A stretch of DNA of 64,000 bases, from the NCBI GenBank assembly GCA_903834765.1, contig CAILKE010000046.1:21537-85536 (forward strand). Direction: 5' to 3'. This document shows positions 36,301 to 45,542 of the stretch, piece after piece. The notes under the pieces were generated by a model. It saw nothing but the letters and a program-made list of their open reading frames with translations, was not told the DNA's origin and made no database searches. The number at the start of each line of letters is the position of its first letter. The first letter of the stretch is position 1. The DNA is from an uncultured Bacteroidota bacterium. Its GTDB lineage: Bacteria; Bacteroidota; Bacteroidia; B-17B0; Aurantibacillaceae. The translations under genes and the position numbers were made by a program.

Positions 36301-37043
36301 AAAAATGGTTACAAGCAAAAGCGGTTATAGGAATCTACCCAGCTAATACTGTGAATGATGACGATACGGAAGTGTATGATGAAAAAGGAAATGTACTTTG
36401 TATATTTCATTCTTTACGTCAACAAAGTAAAAAACCAGCAGGACAATATAATATTGCTTTATCAGATTTTGTTAAACCTAAATCTGTCACTTCGAGCGTG
36501 TCACTTCGAGCGGAGTCGAGAAGCGAGAAGAATGATTACATCGGTTCATTCGCTTTAACAACAGGCATTGGTATTGATGCACACGTTGCTCGTTTCGAAG
36601 CAGATCATGATGACTACAGTGCTATTATGTTAAAAGCTTTAGCAGATAGATTAGCAGAAGCCTTTGCAGAATTAATGCATAAAAAAGTGCGTACAGAAAT
36701 TTGGGGCTATGCTAAAGACGAAAACTTTAAAAATGAAGATTTAATTAAGGAAGAATACGCAGGTATTCGTCCAGCACCAGGTTATCCTGCCCAACCGGAT
36801 CATACAGAGAAAAACACCATTTGGAAATTATTAGATGTAGAAAAAAACACAGGCATTATTTTAACCGAAAGTCTAGCTATGGTTCCAACTGCTGCAGTAA
36901 GTGGTTTATACCTTGCGCATCCTCAATCTCATTATTTTGGCTTAGGGAAAATCAATAAAGAGCAAGTGGAGGACTATGCCAAACGTAAAAACATGAAATT
37001 TGAAGAGATTGAGCGTTGGTTAGGAAGTGTTTTAGCTTATTAA
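33309..37043 (+). CDS. metH: Cobalamin-dependent methionine synthase
   Basis: A full-length 1244-residue MetH that transfers a methyl group from methyltetrahydrofolate to homocysteine through cobalamin. The homocysteine domain has the zinc motif [11 protein letters not shown] and the start [13 protein letters not shown] pterin domain follows ([28 protein letters not shown]), then the cap, then the B12 domain with [12 protein letters not shown] (base-off His) and [10 protein letters not shown]. The activation domain holds [13 protein letters not shown]. The start is ATG 33309; the longer TTG frame at 33279 lies inside the terminator hairpin. An in-frame repeat inserts about 14 residues in the activation domain. 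Regulated by the SAM-I riboswitch. Confidence 0.95.
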   Translation: MNTIQQELEKRVLVIDGAMGSMIQQYKLTEKDFRGKRFADWHKDLQGNNDLLSITQPQIIKTIHKEYLKAGADIIETNTFSDTTIAMADYDMQEFVYELNYESAKIAKEAITEFLLEYPTTENKQRFVAGAIGPTNRTLSLSPNVNDPGYRAITFDELVEAYTEQVRGLIDGGADLLLIETIFDTLNAKAALFAIQNYCEKIDKKMPVMVSGTITDASGRTLSGQTTEAFLNSVSHVDLLSVGLNCALGAKDMRPYLEELSNKAPFFVSAYPNAGLPNQFGEYDQDAHEMGHQIEDFLKAGFLNIVGGCCGTTPSHIKRIAELAKDAKPRKKPQPDTLMHLSGLEPYTLTPESNFLNVGERTNVTGSKKFLRLIKEGNFEEALSIAKDQVDGGAQVIDVNMDEGMLDSEQAMTTFLNLIASEPDISRVPIMIDSSKWTVIEAGLKCVQGKAIVNSISLKEGEEKFVEQANKIKQYGAAVIVMAFDEVGQADTFERRKEICKRAYDILVDKVHFPAQDIIFDPNIFPVATGMEEHRLNALDFFNSTKWIKDNLPYAKVSGGVSNVSFSFRGNDHVREAIHSAFLYHAVKAGMDMGIVNPAQLVVYDDIDKTLLELVEDVLLNRRDDATERLVEHAESLKGITKEKTEKDEEWRKGSVESRLSYALVKGLVEHIDADTEEARQKLGRPLHVIEGPLMDGMNVVGDLFGQGKMFLPQVVKSARVMKKAVAYLEPYLLKEKEDNAKAGIIGDGRTNAGKILMATVKGDVHDIGKNIVGVVLACNNYEIIDLGVMVSCDKILEEAKKHNVDIIGLSGLITPSLDEMVHVAKEMERLNFKLPLMIGGATTSKVHTAVKIAQNYSGPVIHVNDASKSVPVASSLISNELRDAFMADINKDYERVREQNKNAQSQNKLISIAEARENKFPIDWSKTEIAKPNFIGNKVFDNYDLKEIAEYIDWTPFFHSWEMKGSYPRILTDATRGAEATKLFNDAQSMLAKIISEKWLQAKAVIGIYPANTVNDDDTEVYDEKGNVLCIFHSLRQQSKKPAGQYNIALSDFVKPKSVTSSVSLRAESRSEKNDYIGSFALTTGIGIDAHVARFEADHDDYSAIMLKALADRLAEAFAELMHKKVRTEIWGYAKDENFKNEDLIKEEYAGIRPAPGYPAQPDHTEKNTIWKLLDVEKNTGIILTESLAMVPTAAVSGLYLAHPQSHYFGLGKINKEQVEDYAKRKNMKFEEIERWLGSVLAY
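36485..36526 (+). repeat. Intergenic-type repeat inserted in frame within metH
   Basis: TGTCACTTCGAGCG occurs twice in tandem (36485-36498, 36499-36512), followed by GAGTCGAGAAGCGA. The second unit forms an imperfect hairpin (CTTCGA against TCGAGAAG). Repeats of this TTCGAGCGgAGTCGAGAAG type are familiar as dispersed intergenic elements in Bacteroidota. Here it is read as part of the sequence [15 protein letters not shown] and keeps the frame. Confidence 0.75.
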
Positions 37044-37059
37044 TATCCATAAAATTCCT

Positions 37060-37090
37060 TTTGAACACAGTAAGTAATTTAGTACATTTA
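37060..37090 (+). promoter_or_regulatory. Putative cmk promoter almost abutting the start codon
   Basis: TTTG (37060-37063), 19 bases, then TACATTTA (37083-37090), one mismatch from consensus. The cmk ATG is at 37098, so the leader would be only a few bases. Confidence 0.5.
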
Positions 37091-37097
37091 CCCTGTT

Positions 37098-37811
37098 ATG
37101 TCTAAAATTACGATTGCCATAGATGGATATTCTTCATGCGGAAAAAGCACTTTAGCTAGGTCTTTAGCCCAAAAATTACATTATAATTATATTGATACAG
37201 GGGCTATGTATAGGGCAGTAACGCTTTACTGTTTAAGAAATAATATTATCAGTAATTCTACGGTTGATTTGCAAAAATTGTTATCAGAGCTCAAAAACAT
37301 TGAAGTATCGTTCGCCTATAATACACTTACTAAAACATCAGAAGTCCTTTTAAATAATGAACATGTAGAGAAAGAGATTCGTATGATGGAAGTCGCCAAT
37401 CATGTAAGTGCTATTAGTTCTATTAAAGAGGTTCGAGAAAAAATGGTTTTGTTGCAACGACAAATGGGTAAGGGAAAAGGTGTGATTATGGATGGAAGAG
37501 ACATTGGTACTCATGTTTTTCCAGATGCTGAATTAAAGTTATTTATGACGGCGGATAATAATGTGCGGACTCAAAGACGATTAGATGAATTAAGTAGTAA
37601 AGGAGAGTATCTTACATTTGATGAAGTAAAGCATAATTTAGAGAAACGAGATCATGACGACTCTACGCGAAAGGAAAGCCCTCTGCTGCAAGCCGAAGAC
37701 GCTGTAGTTCTTGATAATACAGATATAAGCAAAGAAGAACAGGTTGAATTTGTGATAAAATTAATAAATGATTTTTTACTAACGAGAGATTCCTTAGTAG
37801 AAAAAATCTGA
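37098..37811 (+). CDS. cmk: Cytidylate kinase
   Basis: It phosphorylates CMP and dCMP using ATP. The P-loop GYSSCGKST is at residues 10-18. YIDTGAMYRAVTLY and VIMDGRDIGTHVFPDAELKLFMTA are characteristic of bacterial CMP kinase. The C-terminal LID and base-recognition residues (KRDHDDSTRKESPL, AVVLDNTDIS) are intact. 237 residues is normal. It sits between metH and the GT39-type gene, all on the plus strand but with separate promoters likely. Confidence 0.95.
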   Translation: MSKITIAIDGYSSCGKSTLARSLAQKLHYNYIDTGAMYRAVTLYCLRNNIISNSTVDLQKLLSELKNIEVSFAYNTLTKTSEVLLNNEHVEKEIRMMEVANHVSAISSIKEVREKMVLLQRQMGKGKGVIMDGRDIGTHVFPDAELKLFMTADNNVRTQRRLDELSSKGEYLTFDEVKHNLEKRDHDDSTRKESPLLQAEDAVVLDNTDISKEEQVEFVIKLINDFLLTRDSLVEKI

Positions 37812-37849
37812 TTAAAAAACATTAGTATATTAAATTCGCTTTTTTTATT

Positions 37850-39532
37850 ATGGCAAAAACCACCACTAAACAAGTTAAAGAATTAAGCTCATCAAAAAAT
37901 AATACTTTGTTTGATCGATTTGAAAATTGGGCAGACTTAAATAACAAAAAATTATTTTTTGGATTTTTAGCGTTATCATTATTATTTTCTGTATTACTTT
38001 TTAATGCGCGTATTAGTGAAGCACATGATGATGCATTATATTTAGAGGGAGGATGGCGTTACGTGAATGAGTTTCCAACGTATTTCTATACTCAAAATGC
38101 CCCGTTATATGTTATGTTTTTGGGCTTAATGACTAAAGTTTTTGGATTTAAGTTGTTTTTATTTAAAATCATGAATGTTATTTTTAATTTTTTTTCTGTT
38201 TACTTTTTTTTCAAAGCATTTAATAAACGTATTCCTTTTTTTGTATTAGTTCCGGTAATGATATTTGTTAGTTGTAATCATTTGATACAGTACTTTGCGA
38301 GTATGACATTTACGGAAGCTTTTTATTTATTTCTTCAATCGTTGTTTTTCTATTTCTTTTTTAAATTATATGATGCCCTGCAAAAAGATGCGAATGGCAT
38401 GAAACATTTAAAGCAATTTTTATTAGTGGGCCTTTTTGCTTTTTTAATAGCTACTTGTAAAAGTGCTGCCATTGTTGCTGTTCCAGTCTTTATTCTTTTT
38501 TTCTTATTAGAAAAACAATGGAAAAATGCGGGTATTGCCTTAGGTAGTTATTTAGTATTTAAAATTCCTTATGAAATTATAGTTAAGCTAATTTGGTCAG
38601 CTCCCAATCAATTTGCTGGACAAACTAAAATTTTACTTTTGAAAGATCCATACGACAAAGCTGGTGGTAATGATGATTTTGCCGGTTTTATAGGCCGTTT
38701 TATGGATAATTGTAATTTATATTTAAGTAAGCGCTTCTTTCAATTGTTAGGTTTAAGAGATGAAAATTCAACCGAGGTTTATGGTTTATTGGCTTTTATA
38801 GTAGTAGCAGTTACTTTATTAGCTCTCTATAAGGTCTTTAAAGACCAAAACAAACCTTTGGTATTTTTCGGATTATTCACAGGTGCTCAATTACTATTAT
38901 CATTTGTTATTTTACAAGCTAGATGGGATCAACCGCGTATTGTATTAATCTGTATGCCAATAATGCTTATTTTAATTTATAGCTTATTTTATAACACTGT
39001 TAAAAAATCAAGTATGGGACAAAGTATATATCTAGTAGTAATTGTATTACTATGTGGCTCTACGTTATTATCTTCATTTAAACGTGCTTCTATAAATTTA
39101 CCAATTGTTAAGAAAAATTTTGCAGGAAATATATTTTATGGTTACACACCTGATTGGCAAAATTTCTTAAAATGTAGCCGTTGGTGTGCTGATAGTTTGC
39201 CAGTAAATACGCTTGTTGCAAGTCGGAAAGCGCCGATGAGTTTTGTGTATGGAAATGGTAAGAAATTCTTTCCAATATATAGTGTTATAAAAAAAGATTC
39301 TTTAACGCAACAATCAAATCCAGATAGTGCCTTAGCATACTTCAATGAAAATCATGTGACTCATATTATGATCGGTAGTTTGCGGATTAATCCCCTTCAA
39401 AATACAGGCGACGTGATAAATACGGTTCATAATATTGTTCAACCTATTATGGTAAAATATCCTGAAAAATTAAAATTAATTCATACAGAAGGATTAAGTG
39501 AGCCGACTTACATTTATGAAATTACTAAATAA
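37850..39532 (+). CDS. Polytopic membrane protein, GT39/PMT-like glycosyltransferase
   Basis: A 560-residue protein with about ten or more membrane helices. After a short cytoplasmic N-terminus and TM1 there is an acidic first-loop motif (EAHDDALYLEGGWRYVNEF), then APLYVMFLGL, which fits the GT-C / PMT-type glycosyltransferase fold (polyprenyl-phosphate sugar donor, periplasmic active site). A soluble tail (about 430-560) contains KAPMSFVYGNGKKF and may recognise acceptor. It lies 9 bases before the FkbM methyltransferase gene, with a class I methyltransferase after that, so the three appear to form a glycan- or lipid-decorating operon. Exact substrate unknown. Confidence 0.65.
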   Translation: MAKTTTKQVKELSSSKNNTLFDRFENWADLNNKKLFFGFLALSLLFSVLLFNARISEAHDDALYLEGGWRYVNEFPTYFYTQNAPLYVMFLGLMTKVFGFKLFLFKIMNVIFNFFSVYFFFKAFNKRIPFFVLVPVMIFVSCNHLIQYFASMTFTEAFYLFLQSLFFYFFFKLYDALQKDANGMKHLKQFLLVGLFAFLIATCKSAAIVAVPVFILFFLLEKQWKNAGIALGSYLVFKIPYEIIVKLIWSAPNQFAGQTKILLLKDPYDKAGGNDDFAGFIGRFMDNCNLYLSKRFFQLLGLRDENSTEVYGLLAFIVVAVTLLALYKVFKDQNKPLVFFGLFTGAQLLLSFVILQARWDQPRIVLICMPIMLILIYSLFYNTVKKSSMGQSIYLVVIVLLCGSTLLSSFKRASINLPIVKKNFAGNIFYGYTPDWQNFLKCSRWCADSLPVNTLVASRKAPMSFVYGNGKKFFPIYSVIKKDSLTQQSNPDSALAYFNENHVTHIMIGSLRINPLQNTGDVINTVHNIVQPIMVKYPEKLKLIHTEGLSEPTYIYEITK

Positions 39533-39540
39533 TCAAATTT

Positions 39541-40284
39541 ATGGCATCAACCATTAGTATATCATTTGGTAATTTGTTATTTAAAAATTGCTTTCCATTA
39601 TATAAAATTACTTACAAATTTTTTAAGCAAAAACAAGATGCTTATGAAATTTCACTTATGAAGCGATTCATTAAGCCAAACGACGTTGTTCTTGATATAG
39701 GCGCAAATATTGGCTTTTATGCCGAAATACTTTCAGGAATAGTTGGCTCTAATGGAAAGGTGCATTGCTTTGAACCTGATGTCACAAATTTCAAGCATTT
39801 AGAAAAACGCTGTAAAGCTTTATCGAATGTATCTATAAATAATAAAGCAGTGGCTGATAAAACACAAACACTTAAAATTTATACATCTAAAAAATTAAAT
39901 GTCGATCATCGAACATATAAACCTGATGATTATGATCAAGAAATAAATATTGATGCGGTTTCAATTGATGAATATTTAAATGGACATTCAATCAATTTTA
40001 TTAAAATGGACATACAAGGATTCGAAATGAGCGCTGTTAAAGGTATGACAGAGACTTTAAAAAACCATGACTTAAAACTATTATCTGAATTTTGGCCTTA
40101 CGGTATGCGAAAAGCAGGAACAAGCGTATTAGATTACTTTCAGTTTTTAAAACAATTTCAATTCTATATTTATTTAATTGAGAATAATAACTTGGTAGAA
40201 TTAACCGAAGAAAAAGTAAAAACCTTTTTGGACTTACCAGAGAGTTCGTATATGAATATTTTTGCCAGTAAAGACCGTGTTTAA
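39541..40284 (+). CDS. FkbM family methyltransferase
   Basis: A 247-residue SAM-dependent methyltransferase. Motif I VLDIGANIGFYAEIL and the acidic CFEPDVTNFKHL bind SAM. The FkbM family usually O-methylates sugars or polyketides. The downstream pattern IDEYLNGHSINFIKMDIQGFEMSAVKGM is the FkbM signature. Placed between a GT39-like membrane enzyme and another methyltransferase, it probably methylates a glycan. It overlaps the next gene by up to 23 bases, depending on that gene's start. Confidence 0.85.
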   Translation: MASTISISFGNLLFKNCFPLYKITYKFFKQKQDAYEISLMKRFIKPNDVVLDIGANIGFYAEILSGIVGSNGKVHCFEPDVTNFKHLEKRCKALSNVSINNKAVADKTQTLKIYTSKKLNVDHRTYKPDDYDQEINIDAVSIDEYLNGHSINFIKMDIQGFEMSAVKGMTETLKNHDLKLLSEFWPYGMRKAGTSVLDYFQFLKQFQFYIYLIENNNLVELTEEKVKTFLDLPESSYMNIFASKDRV

Positions 40285-41029
40285 AAAATATACCATCCCA
40301 TTTGATTTAGATGATCCTCGTGCAACCTTGGCTCACAGAGATATTATTTTACAAAAACCATTTTTAAAAAGGTTGTATACCGAATGGTATCAACAGTTTA
40401 TAGAAACCAGCGAGTCTGTTGGTAAAGGCATTTATGTGGAAATAGGATCGGGTGGAGGGTTTTTAAAAGACGTATTTCCAGAGGTTGTTACTTCCGATAT
40501 TTTAGATTTGCCGGTGGTGGATAAAGTATTTAGTGCTGAGCACTTGCCTTATCAAGCCAATGAATTAGGATGTATCATGATGTTAAATGTATTTCATCAT
40601 ATACCTAAACCTTATTTGTTTTTACAAGAAGCGCAGCGTACTCTAATAAAAGGAGGAAAAATCATTATGATAGAGCCTGCTAATTCGGCTTTAGGGCGCT
40701 TTATTTATAAGCGTTTTCATCATGAGCCTTTCGAAGAAAATGGACCACGAGAGATAGAGCCTGGTAATCCTTTAAGTAACTCTAATCAGGCATTACCATA
40801 TATTTATTTTGAAAGAGACTTAGAACAATTTGCGAAAGATTACCCTCAATTAAAAATAAATAAAATTACCTATCACACGCCATTTATGTATGTTTTAAGT
40901 GGTGGTGTATCGCGTAGTTCATTAATTCCATATATGATGTATGGCTTTGCAAAAGGTATTGAATGGCTGAGTAAACCATTTAGTAAGCATTTAGGGCTTT
41001 TTTGTACGGTAGAGATTGAGAAAGTTTAG
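40277..41029 (+). CDS. Class I SAM-dependent methyltransferase
   Basis: A roughly 250-residue methyltransferase. Motif I is YVEIGSGGGFLKDVF, followed by LPYQANELGCIMMLNVFHHIPKPYLFL and GGKIIMIEPANS, which is the Methyltransf_11-like core. The start is uncertain: GTG at 40277 or TTG at 40262, both inside the end of the FkbM gene, so translation is probably coupled. The last gene of the putative glycosylation operon; convergent with aroQ, 3 bases away. Substrate unknown. Confidence 0.78.
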   Translation: MFKKYTIPFDLDDPRATLAHRDIILQKPFLKRLYTEWYQQFIETSESVGKGIYVEIGSGGGFLKDVFPEVVTSDILDLPVVDKVFSAEHLPYQANELGCIMMLNVFHHIPKPYLFLQEAQRTLIKGGKIIMIEPANSALGRFIYKRFHHEPFEENGPREIEPGNPLSNSNQALPYIYFERDLEQFAKDYPQLKINKITYHTPFMYVLSGGVSRSSLIPYMMYGFAKGIEWLSKPFSKHLGLFCTVEIEKV

Positions 41030-41032
41030 ATT

Positions 41033-41452
41033 CTAAATTAATACACTTTGAATCGCTAATTCATAGCCGTTTAAGCCAAAACCACTAATACTTCCCTTGC
41101 AGTGTTTTCCTAAATAAGAAACATGTCTGTAGTCTTCTCTTGAAAAAACATTACTTATATGCACTTCAACAACAGGCGTTTTAATACCCGCAACGGCATC
41201 AGCAATTGCTATAGATGTATGCGTGTAAGCACCTGCATTTAAAATGATAGCATCATAAGTAAATCCAATCTCATGGAGTTTATTAATAAGCTCTCCTTCT
41301 ATATTGCTTTGATAATAGGTAAGATCAATGGTTGGAAATTTTTGTTCTATGGTTTTGAAATAATCTTCAAAAGAACTTGAACCATATATTTCTTTTTCTC
41401 TGATTCCTAAAAGATTCAAATTTGGCCCATTGATTATTGCTATCTTTAACAC
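41033..41452 (-). CDS. aroQ: Type II 3-dehydroquinate dehydratase
   Basis: The third shikimate-pathway enzyme, a small dodecameric dehydratase. The N-terminal signature AIINGPNLNLLGIREKEIYG is diagnostic, with the catalytic Arg and Tyr in it. LNAGAYTHTSIAIADA and VEVHISNVFSREDYRH are the other active-site blocks. The start is taken as GTG 41452, giving the usual 139 residues; a TTG at 41488 would add residues not seen in the family and would lie upstream of a candidate -7 element (41476-41483). Divergent from xerD, a common pairing in this phylum as I recall. Confidence 0.93.
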   Translation of the reverse strand: MLKIAIINGPNLNLLGIREKEIYGSSSFEDYFKTIEQKFPTIDLTYYQSNIEGELINKLHEIGFTYDAIILNAGAYTHTSIAIADAVAGIKTPVVEVHISNVFSREDYRHVSYLGKHCKGSISGFGLNGYELAIQSVLI

Positions 41453-41475
41453 GATATTTATTTTTTTAATTCTAT

Positions 41476-41506
41476 CAAAATTACACAAAAATTGAGCCTT
41501 TGGAAA
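41476..41506 (-). promoter_or_regulatory. Putative aroQ promoter
   Basis: On the minus strand TTTC (41503-41506), 19 bases, then TAATTTTG (41476-41483), a perfect -7 element. It overlaps the first codons of divergent xerD and supports the GTG start at 41452. Confidence 0.45.
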
Positions 41507-42409
41507 ACAAATATTACTGATTTTAAATACTATTTACAAGTAGAAAAATCTCTTTCTATTAATTCAGTGACTTCTTATGAAGATGATATTACTAAATTAA
41601 TGATATTTATTGAAATGACTTATCCTTCAAAAAAGCCAGCTGATTTGACTTTACAAGATTTACAAGCATTTTTAAAATATATTTCTGATTTTAATTTCAC
41701 TGAAACAACTCAATCTCGCATTATCTCTGGTATTAAACATTTTTATAAATTTTTAATTTTAGAAAATTATGTGCAAATCAATCCTGCTGAATTACTTGAA
41801 ACGCCTCGAATTAAACGCAAACTTCCCGTTTTTTTAAGTGTAGAAGAAATAGATTTAATTCTATCTTTTAATGATAGAAGCACTCCTGAAGGTGAGCGTA
41901 ACATGGCAATGTTGGAAACGCTTTATAGTTGTGGATTGCGCGTAAGCGAACTCATTTCATTGAAATTAACAAATTTACATATCAATGAAGGGTTTATATC
42001 CGTTATTGGAAAAGGAAATAAGGAAAGGCTTATACCCATTGGTAAATCAGCACTTAAGCTCATTCAAAATTATGTGAATAATCATCGTAATCATATTGCT
42101 ATAAAAAAAAACAGTGAGGATATGATTTTTTTAAGTAAAAGAGGAACGCCTATTACTCGTCAAATGGTGTTTTATGTATTAAAAGATTTGGCTGAAAAAG
42201 CAGGTATAAAAAAACAATTGAGTCCTCATACGTTTAGGCATTCATTTGCTACCCATCTTGTTGAAGGTGGTGCTGATTTAAGGGCAGTACAGGAAATGTT
42301 GGGGCATGAAAGTATTACTACAACTGAAATTTATACGCACTTAGATCAATATTTTTTAAGAGAAAATATTTTAAGTTATCACCCAAGAAATAGACAAAAG
42401 AATACATAA
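41492..42409 (+). CDS. xerD: Site-specific tyrosine recombinase XerD
   Basis: A 305-residue XerC/XerD family recombinase that resolves chromosome dimers at dif. The N-terminal SAM-like DNA-binding domain spans about 1-105, the catalytic domain 110-305. The catalytic set is visible: Arg in YSCGLRVSELISL, Lys in GKGNKERLIP, His-x-x-Arg in HTFRHSFATH, His in MLGHESI and the Tyr nucleophile in TTTEIYTHLD. Chromosomal Xer rather than an element integrase, because of its size and housekeeping neighbours. The start is TTG 41492; there is no nearby ATG. Confidence 0.9.
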   Translation: MSLWKTNITDFKYYLQVEKSLSINSVTSYEDDITKLMIFIEMTYPSKKPADLTLQDLQAFLKYISDFNFTETTQSRIISGIKHFYKFLILENYVQINPAELLETPRIKRKLPVFLSVEEIDLILSFNDRSTPEGERNMAMLETLYSCGLRVSELISLKLTNLHINEGFISVIGKGNKERLIPIGKSALKLIQNYVNNHRNHIAIKKNSEDMIFLSKRGTPITRQMVFYVLKDLAEKAGIKKQLSPHTFRHSFATHLVEGGADLRAVQEMLGHESITTTEIYTHLDQYFLRENILSYHPRNRQKNT

Positions 42410-42440
42410 AAAACTGTTCTAATTTTATTAGAACAGTTTT
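42410..42440. terminator. Bidirectional terminator between xerD and accD
   Basis: A perfect 14-bp stem (42410-42423 with 42427-42440) with a TTT loop. It ends with T runs when read in either direction and lies between two convergent genes. Confidence 0.85.
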
Positions 42441-42444
42441 CAAT

Positions 42445-43290
42445 TTAGTTTTTAAACATTTTCAAAAGCTGACTCAGCTTATCTTTTAGTTCTGTGCGAA
42501 CAATAATTTTATCAAGGAAACCATGCTCTAAAACAAACTCTGCTGTTTGAAAGCCTTTCGGTAAATCTTTACCAATAGTTTCTTTTACTACTCGAGGACC
42601 TGCAAAACCAATTAATGCACCTGGTTCAGAGATATTTAAATCGCCTAACATAGCATAACTTGCTGTAACCCCACCTGTTGTTGGGTCAGTACATAACGAT
42701 ATATATGGTATACCAGCTTTATCCATCAATGATAATTTGGCAGCTGTTTTAGCCATTTGCATTAAAGAAAAAGCAGCTTCCATCATACGAGCACCACCGG
42801 ATTTTGAAATAATCAAAAGTGGCGTTTTTGTTTTTAAACAAAAATCAATAGAACGAGAAATTTTTTCACCTACAACACTCCCCATTGATCCGCCTATGAA
42901 TCCAAAGTCCATACAGCATACAACTAAATCATTACCGTTTACCTTACCATATCCACTTCTTAAGGCGTCTTTTAATCCGGATTTTTTGATGGTATCAACT
43001 AATCTGTCTGCATATTTTTTTGTGTCGGTAAATTCTAACGGATCACCACTTACTAAATTTTCATGTAATTCAGTAAACTGATTGTCATCAAAAATAATCT
43101 CAAAATATTCTGCACTACCAATACGCTCGTGGTAACCACAATCAATACAAACATGCTTGTTAGACTTATGATCTTGTGCCGTATGTATTTTTTTACAAGA
43201 AGGACATTTATACCATAATCCTTCAGGAGTTTCTCTTTTCTCTATGGTAGTAGTGGTAATACCTTCTTTTAATCTTTTAAACCAACCCAT
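42445..43290 (-). CDS. accD: Acetyl-CoA carboxylase carboxyltransferase subunit beta
   Basis: A fatty-acid synthesis enzyme that, with AccA, moves a carboxyl group from biotin to acetyl-CoA. The N-terminal zinc ribbon uses Cys29, Cys32, Cys48 and Cys51. The carboxyltransferase core has [21 protein letters not shown] and the crotonase-like loop [17 protein letters not shown], followed by [13 protein letters not shown]. 281 residues is standard. Start ATG at 43290. It precedes the class I aldolase on the minus strand with a 98-base AT-rich gap. Confidence 0.95.
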   Translation of the reverse strand: MGWFKRLKEGITTTTIEKRETPEGLWYKCPSCKKIHTAQDHKSNKHVCIDCGYHERIGSAEYFEIIFDDNQFTELHENLVSGDPLEFTDTKKYADRLVDTIKKSGLKDALRSGYGKVNGNDLVVCCMDFGFIGGSMGSVVGEKISRSIDFCLKTKTPLLIISKSGGARMMEAAFSLMQMAKTAAKLSLMDKAGIPYISLCTDPTTGGVTASYAMLGDLNISEPGALIGFAGPRVVKETIGKDLPKGFQTAEFVLEHGFLDKIIVRTELKDKLSQLLKMFKN

Positions 43291-43361
43291 TTTTTAAATT
43301 TTAAATTTTAAATTTTAAATTAAAAATTATAAATGATGTAATTCAACATTCATAATTTTTC

Positions 43362-43379
43362 TACCGATAGCTATCGGTA
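43362..43379. repeat. Second copy of the CCGATAGCTATCGG palindrome
   Basis: A perfect 18-bp palindrome, core 43364-43377 identical to that at 2178-2191. Just before it (43291-43361) is an AT-rich stretch of TTTTAAA-type repeats and AATTCAACATT, a string also found in the metH riboswitch loop. Confidence 0.6.
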
Positions 43380-43388
43380 CAACATTTC

Positions 43389-44441
43389 TTATGCTACTGT
43401 AATTGTTTTGTCTAAATATACGTCTTGAATAGTGTTTAATAATTCAACACCTTCTTTCATTGGTTTTTGAAATGCTTTACGTCCCGAAATTAATCCTTGT
43501 CCTCCACCACGCTTATTAATAACTGCCGTAGTAACAGCTTCAGCTAAATCAGATGCACCTTTACTTTCTCCACCACTATTAATTAAGCCAATTTTACCCA
43601 TATAGCAATTGGCTACCTGGTAACGGCATAAATCAATCGGATGATCTGTCGTTAATTCAGAATATACTTTTGGATGTGTTTTTCCATAATTTAAAGCAGT
43701 GTAACCTCCGTTCTTATCAGACATTTTTTGTTTAATAATATCTGCTTGAATAGTAACGCCTAAATGATTTGCTTGAGATGATAAATCAGCAGCAGTGTGG
43801 TAATCAACACCATCTTTTTTGAAAGCATTATTACGCGTGTAGCACCATAAAATAGTTGCCATTCCTAATTGATGAGCACGTTCAAATGCTTGAGCTACTT
43901 CAACAATTTGACGTCCAGACTCTGGAGAACCAAAGTAGATTGTCGCTCCAACGGCTACAGCGCCCATATTATAGGCATCTTCAACGGTTCCAAACATAAT
44001 TTGGTCAAATTTATTTGGGTAAGAAATAAATTCGTTATGATTAATCTTTACAATAAATGGAATTTTATGTGCGTATTTTCTAGCAACAGATCCTAATACA
44101 CCATAAGTAGATGCAACAGCATTACAACCACCTTCAATAGCTAATTTTACAATATTTTCGCTATCAAAATAAATAGGATTTGGCGCAAATGAAGCACCAG
44201 CACTATGCTCTATGCCTTGATCAACTGGTAAGATACTCATATATCCTGTATCAGCTAATCTTCCATTACCGTATAATTGAGCTAAGCTTCTTAATACTTG
44301 AGGACTGCGATTGCTATATACAAATGTTTGGTCGATAAAATTTGAGTTGGGAATAACAACATGTTCTTTCGAAATTGTTTTACAAGTATGGTTTAATAAT
44401 CCATCAGCTTGAGTTCCTAATAAATCGGTTATTTTAGACAT
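43389..44441 (-). CDS. Class I fructose-bisphosphate aldolase, DhnA/archaeal type
   Basis: A 350-residue Schiff-base aldolase cleaving fructose 1,6-bisphosphate in glycolysis and gluconeogenesis. The DhnA-type signature is clear: [20 protein letters not shown] near residue 68, [10 protein letters not shown] carrying a lysine, and [14 protein letters not shown] with [11 protein letters not shown] as the phosphate-binding end. It differs from the class II metal aldolase. A promoter lies at 44464-44496 on the minus strand. The upstream SiaABC-like operon ends in a terminator just before it. Confidence 0.88.
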   Translation of the reverse strand: MSKITDLLGTQADGLLNHTCKTISKEHVVIPNSNFIDQTFVYSNRSPQVLRSLAQLYGNGRLADTGYMSILPVDQGIEHSAGASFAPNPIYFDSENIVKLAIEGGCNAVASTYGVLGSVARKYAHKIPFIVKINHNEFISYPNKFDQIMFGTVEDAYNMGAVAVGATIYFGSPESGRQIVEVAQAFERAHQLGMATILWCYTRNNAFKKDGVDYHTAADLSSQANHLGVTIQADIIKQKMSDKNGGYTALNYGKTHPKVYSELTTDHPIDLCRYQVANCYMGKIGLINSGGESKGASDLAEAVTTAVINKRGGGQGLISGRKAFQKPMKEGVELLNTIQDVYLDKTITVA

Positions 44442-44463
44442 AGTGATTTCTTTTTTAAGGCTA

Positions 44464-44496
44464 CAAATTTAATCAAATATTGATAAAATACACAAA
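44464..44496 (-). promoter_or_regulatory. Promoter of the class I aldolase gene
   Basis: On the minus strand TTTG (44493-44496), 21 bases, then TAAATTTG (44464-44471) match the Bacteroidota consensus. The aldolase ATG is at 44441. Confidence 0.6.
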
Positions 44497-44519
44497 AAAA
44501 CCCCGAATGTTCGGGGTTT
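44493..44519 (-). terminator. Intrinsic terminator ending the SiaABC-like operon
   Basis: A GC-rich hairpin (AAACCCCGAA, 44498-44507, with TTCGGGGTTT, 44510-44519) followed on the minus strand by a T run. It lies 30 bases after the SiaC-like gene. Confidence 0.85.
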
Positions 44520-44549
44520 AATATTCAATTTTATTATATTGTAGTTAAA

Positions 44550-44930
44550 TTATTCAGCTACTTGTACCATTTTAAATGGAATGTTGATGATTGCTTGATA
44601 ATCTTCACCTGCTTCTAACATATCCTCATCATCTTCTTCATAATGCCAGTTAATAGTTACCGCACTTCCGCCTTTATGAATAGCTTCTAATTTTTTAAAT
44701 ACATCTAATATGCATTTTGATGAGCTAGTGTTAAAATACTCTAATTGTATATTAACAGTTGTTACAGGCTTAGATGCTGTAGAGTATTTGTCTAAAGAGT
44801 CAATCAATGGTTTATAAAATTCAATTGAATTTTCAGGGATTGAACGACCTTTAATTTCTAGAACACCAGCTTGAATATCAAATGATATAGTAGGTGTTTT
44901 TGGTGTACCTTCGATTGCGTATTTTTCCAT
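44550..44930 (-). CDS. SiaC-family regulatory phosphoprotein (DUF1987)
   Basis: A 126-residue cytoplasmic protein. The DUF1987 core is clear: PTISFDIQAGVLEIKGRSIP, SIEFYKPLIDSLDKY, VNIQLEYFNTSSSKCILDVF and VTINWHYEEDDEDMLEAGED. Thr68 in EYFNTSSSK aligns with the phosphorylated Thr reported for Pseudomonas SiaC, as I recall. In the Sia system SiaB phosphorylates SiaC and SiaA dephosphorylates it, and unphosphorylated SiaC switches on a diguanylate cyclase. Here SiaB-like and SpoIIE-like genes precede it on the same strand, but no GGDEF gene is in the window, so the output is unknown. The last gene of the operon. Confidence 0.88.
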   Translation of the reverse strand: MEKYAIEGTPKTPTISFDIQAGVLEIKGRSIPENSIEFYKPLIDSLDKYSTASKPVTTVNIQLEYFNTSSSKCILDVFKKLEAIHKGGSAVTINWHYEEDDEDMLEAGEDYQAIINIPFKMVQVAE

Positions 44931-44959
44931 AGTGGCTTTATTTTTATATTAGTTGTGTT

Positions 44960-45514
44960 TTATATTAGTTGTGGTTGTGTTACTTTAATAATTAGTGTAA
45001 AGAAAGAAACTTTCTTGTCAATTTCCAAAAAATTATATTCTAATTTTTCACCAGTTTTTCGAGCAATGTCTATCATTCCTAATCCTCCTCCTCCTTTTAG
45101 TGACATTTCTCCATTATTTAATACTGATTTATAATATTCTTTAAGTTGATCCTTAGTTAAATTATTAACTTCATCTAATCTACTTTTCAGTCCAAAAATA
45201 TTTTCACTTAGTATGTAATTTCCAGTAATAATGTTATATTCTCCATGGTTTTTTGCTATCATAAAAATAGCACTTCTATTTTTATCACCATTTTCATTGG
45301 TAGCATCATCCATATGGTGATATAGATTTTGCAAGCATTCTACTAAAACATTATATACTTTCTTTTTTGTTTTTGGTTCCTCCTGCATATTATCCATTTT
45401 ATTCTCCATAATTTGAAGAATAGAAGTGAGTAATTCAGAAGTTATATCACCTTTAAAAGAGAGAAGGATGTTATTCTTCTCCATTTTATCGTATATGTTA
45501 AATGCATCAATCAT
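44960..45514 (-). CDS. SiaB-family protein kinase (DUF6272)
   Basis: A 184-residue GHKL-fold kinase. The N-box-like helix is VLVECLQNLYHHMDD, with the Asn that binds Mg-ATP. The glycine-rich G box is KGGGGLGMIDIARKTG near residues 140-155. This matches SiaB-type kinases that phosphorylate the partner SiaC. It is 29 bases upstream of the SiaC-like gene and 28 bases downstream of the lipoprotein gene. Together with the SpoIIE protein, it gives a kinase and phosphatase pair for one phosphoprotein. Start ATG at 45514. Confidence 0.85.
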   Translation of the reverse strand: MIDAFNIYDKMEKNNILLSFKGDITSELLTSILQIMENKMDNMQEEPKTKKKVYNVLVECLQNLYHHMDDATNENGDKNRSAIFMIAKNHGEYNIITGNYILSENIFGLKSRLDEVNNLTKDQLKEYYKSVLNNGEMSLKGGGGLGMIDIARKTGEKLEYNFLEIDKKVSFFTLIIKVTQPQLI

Positions 45515-45542
45515 GAACCTTATATAGGATTTAAATTTAAAA

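Noticed and set aside
41492..42409. Tyrosine recombinase as a sign of a prophage or integrative element
   Set aside because: Its size, full Xer motif set and housekeeping neighbours (aroQ, accD) fit chromosomal XerD.
43291..43345. TTTTAAA-rich stretch as an origin or AT-rich regulatory box
   Set aside because: It is a simple repeat with no DnaA-like boxes; probably low-complexity intergenic DNA.
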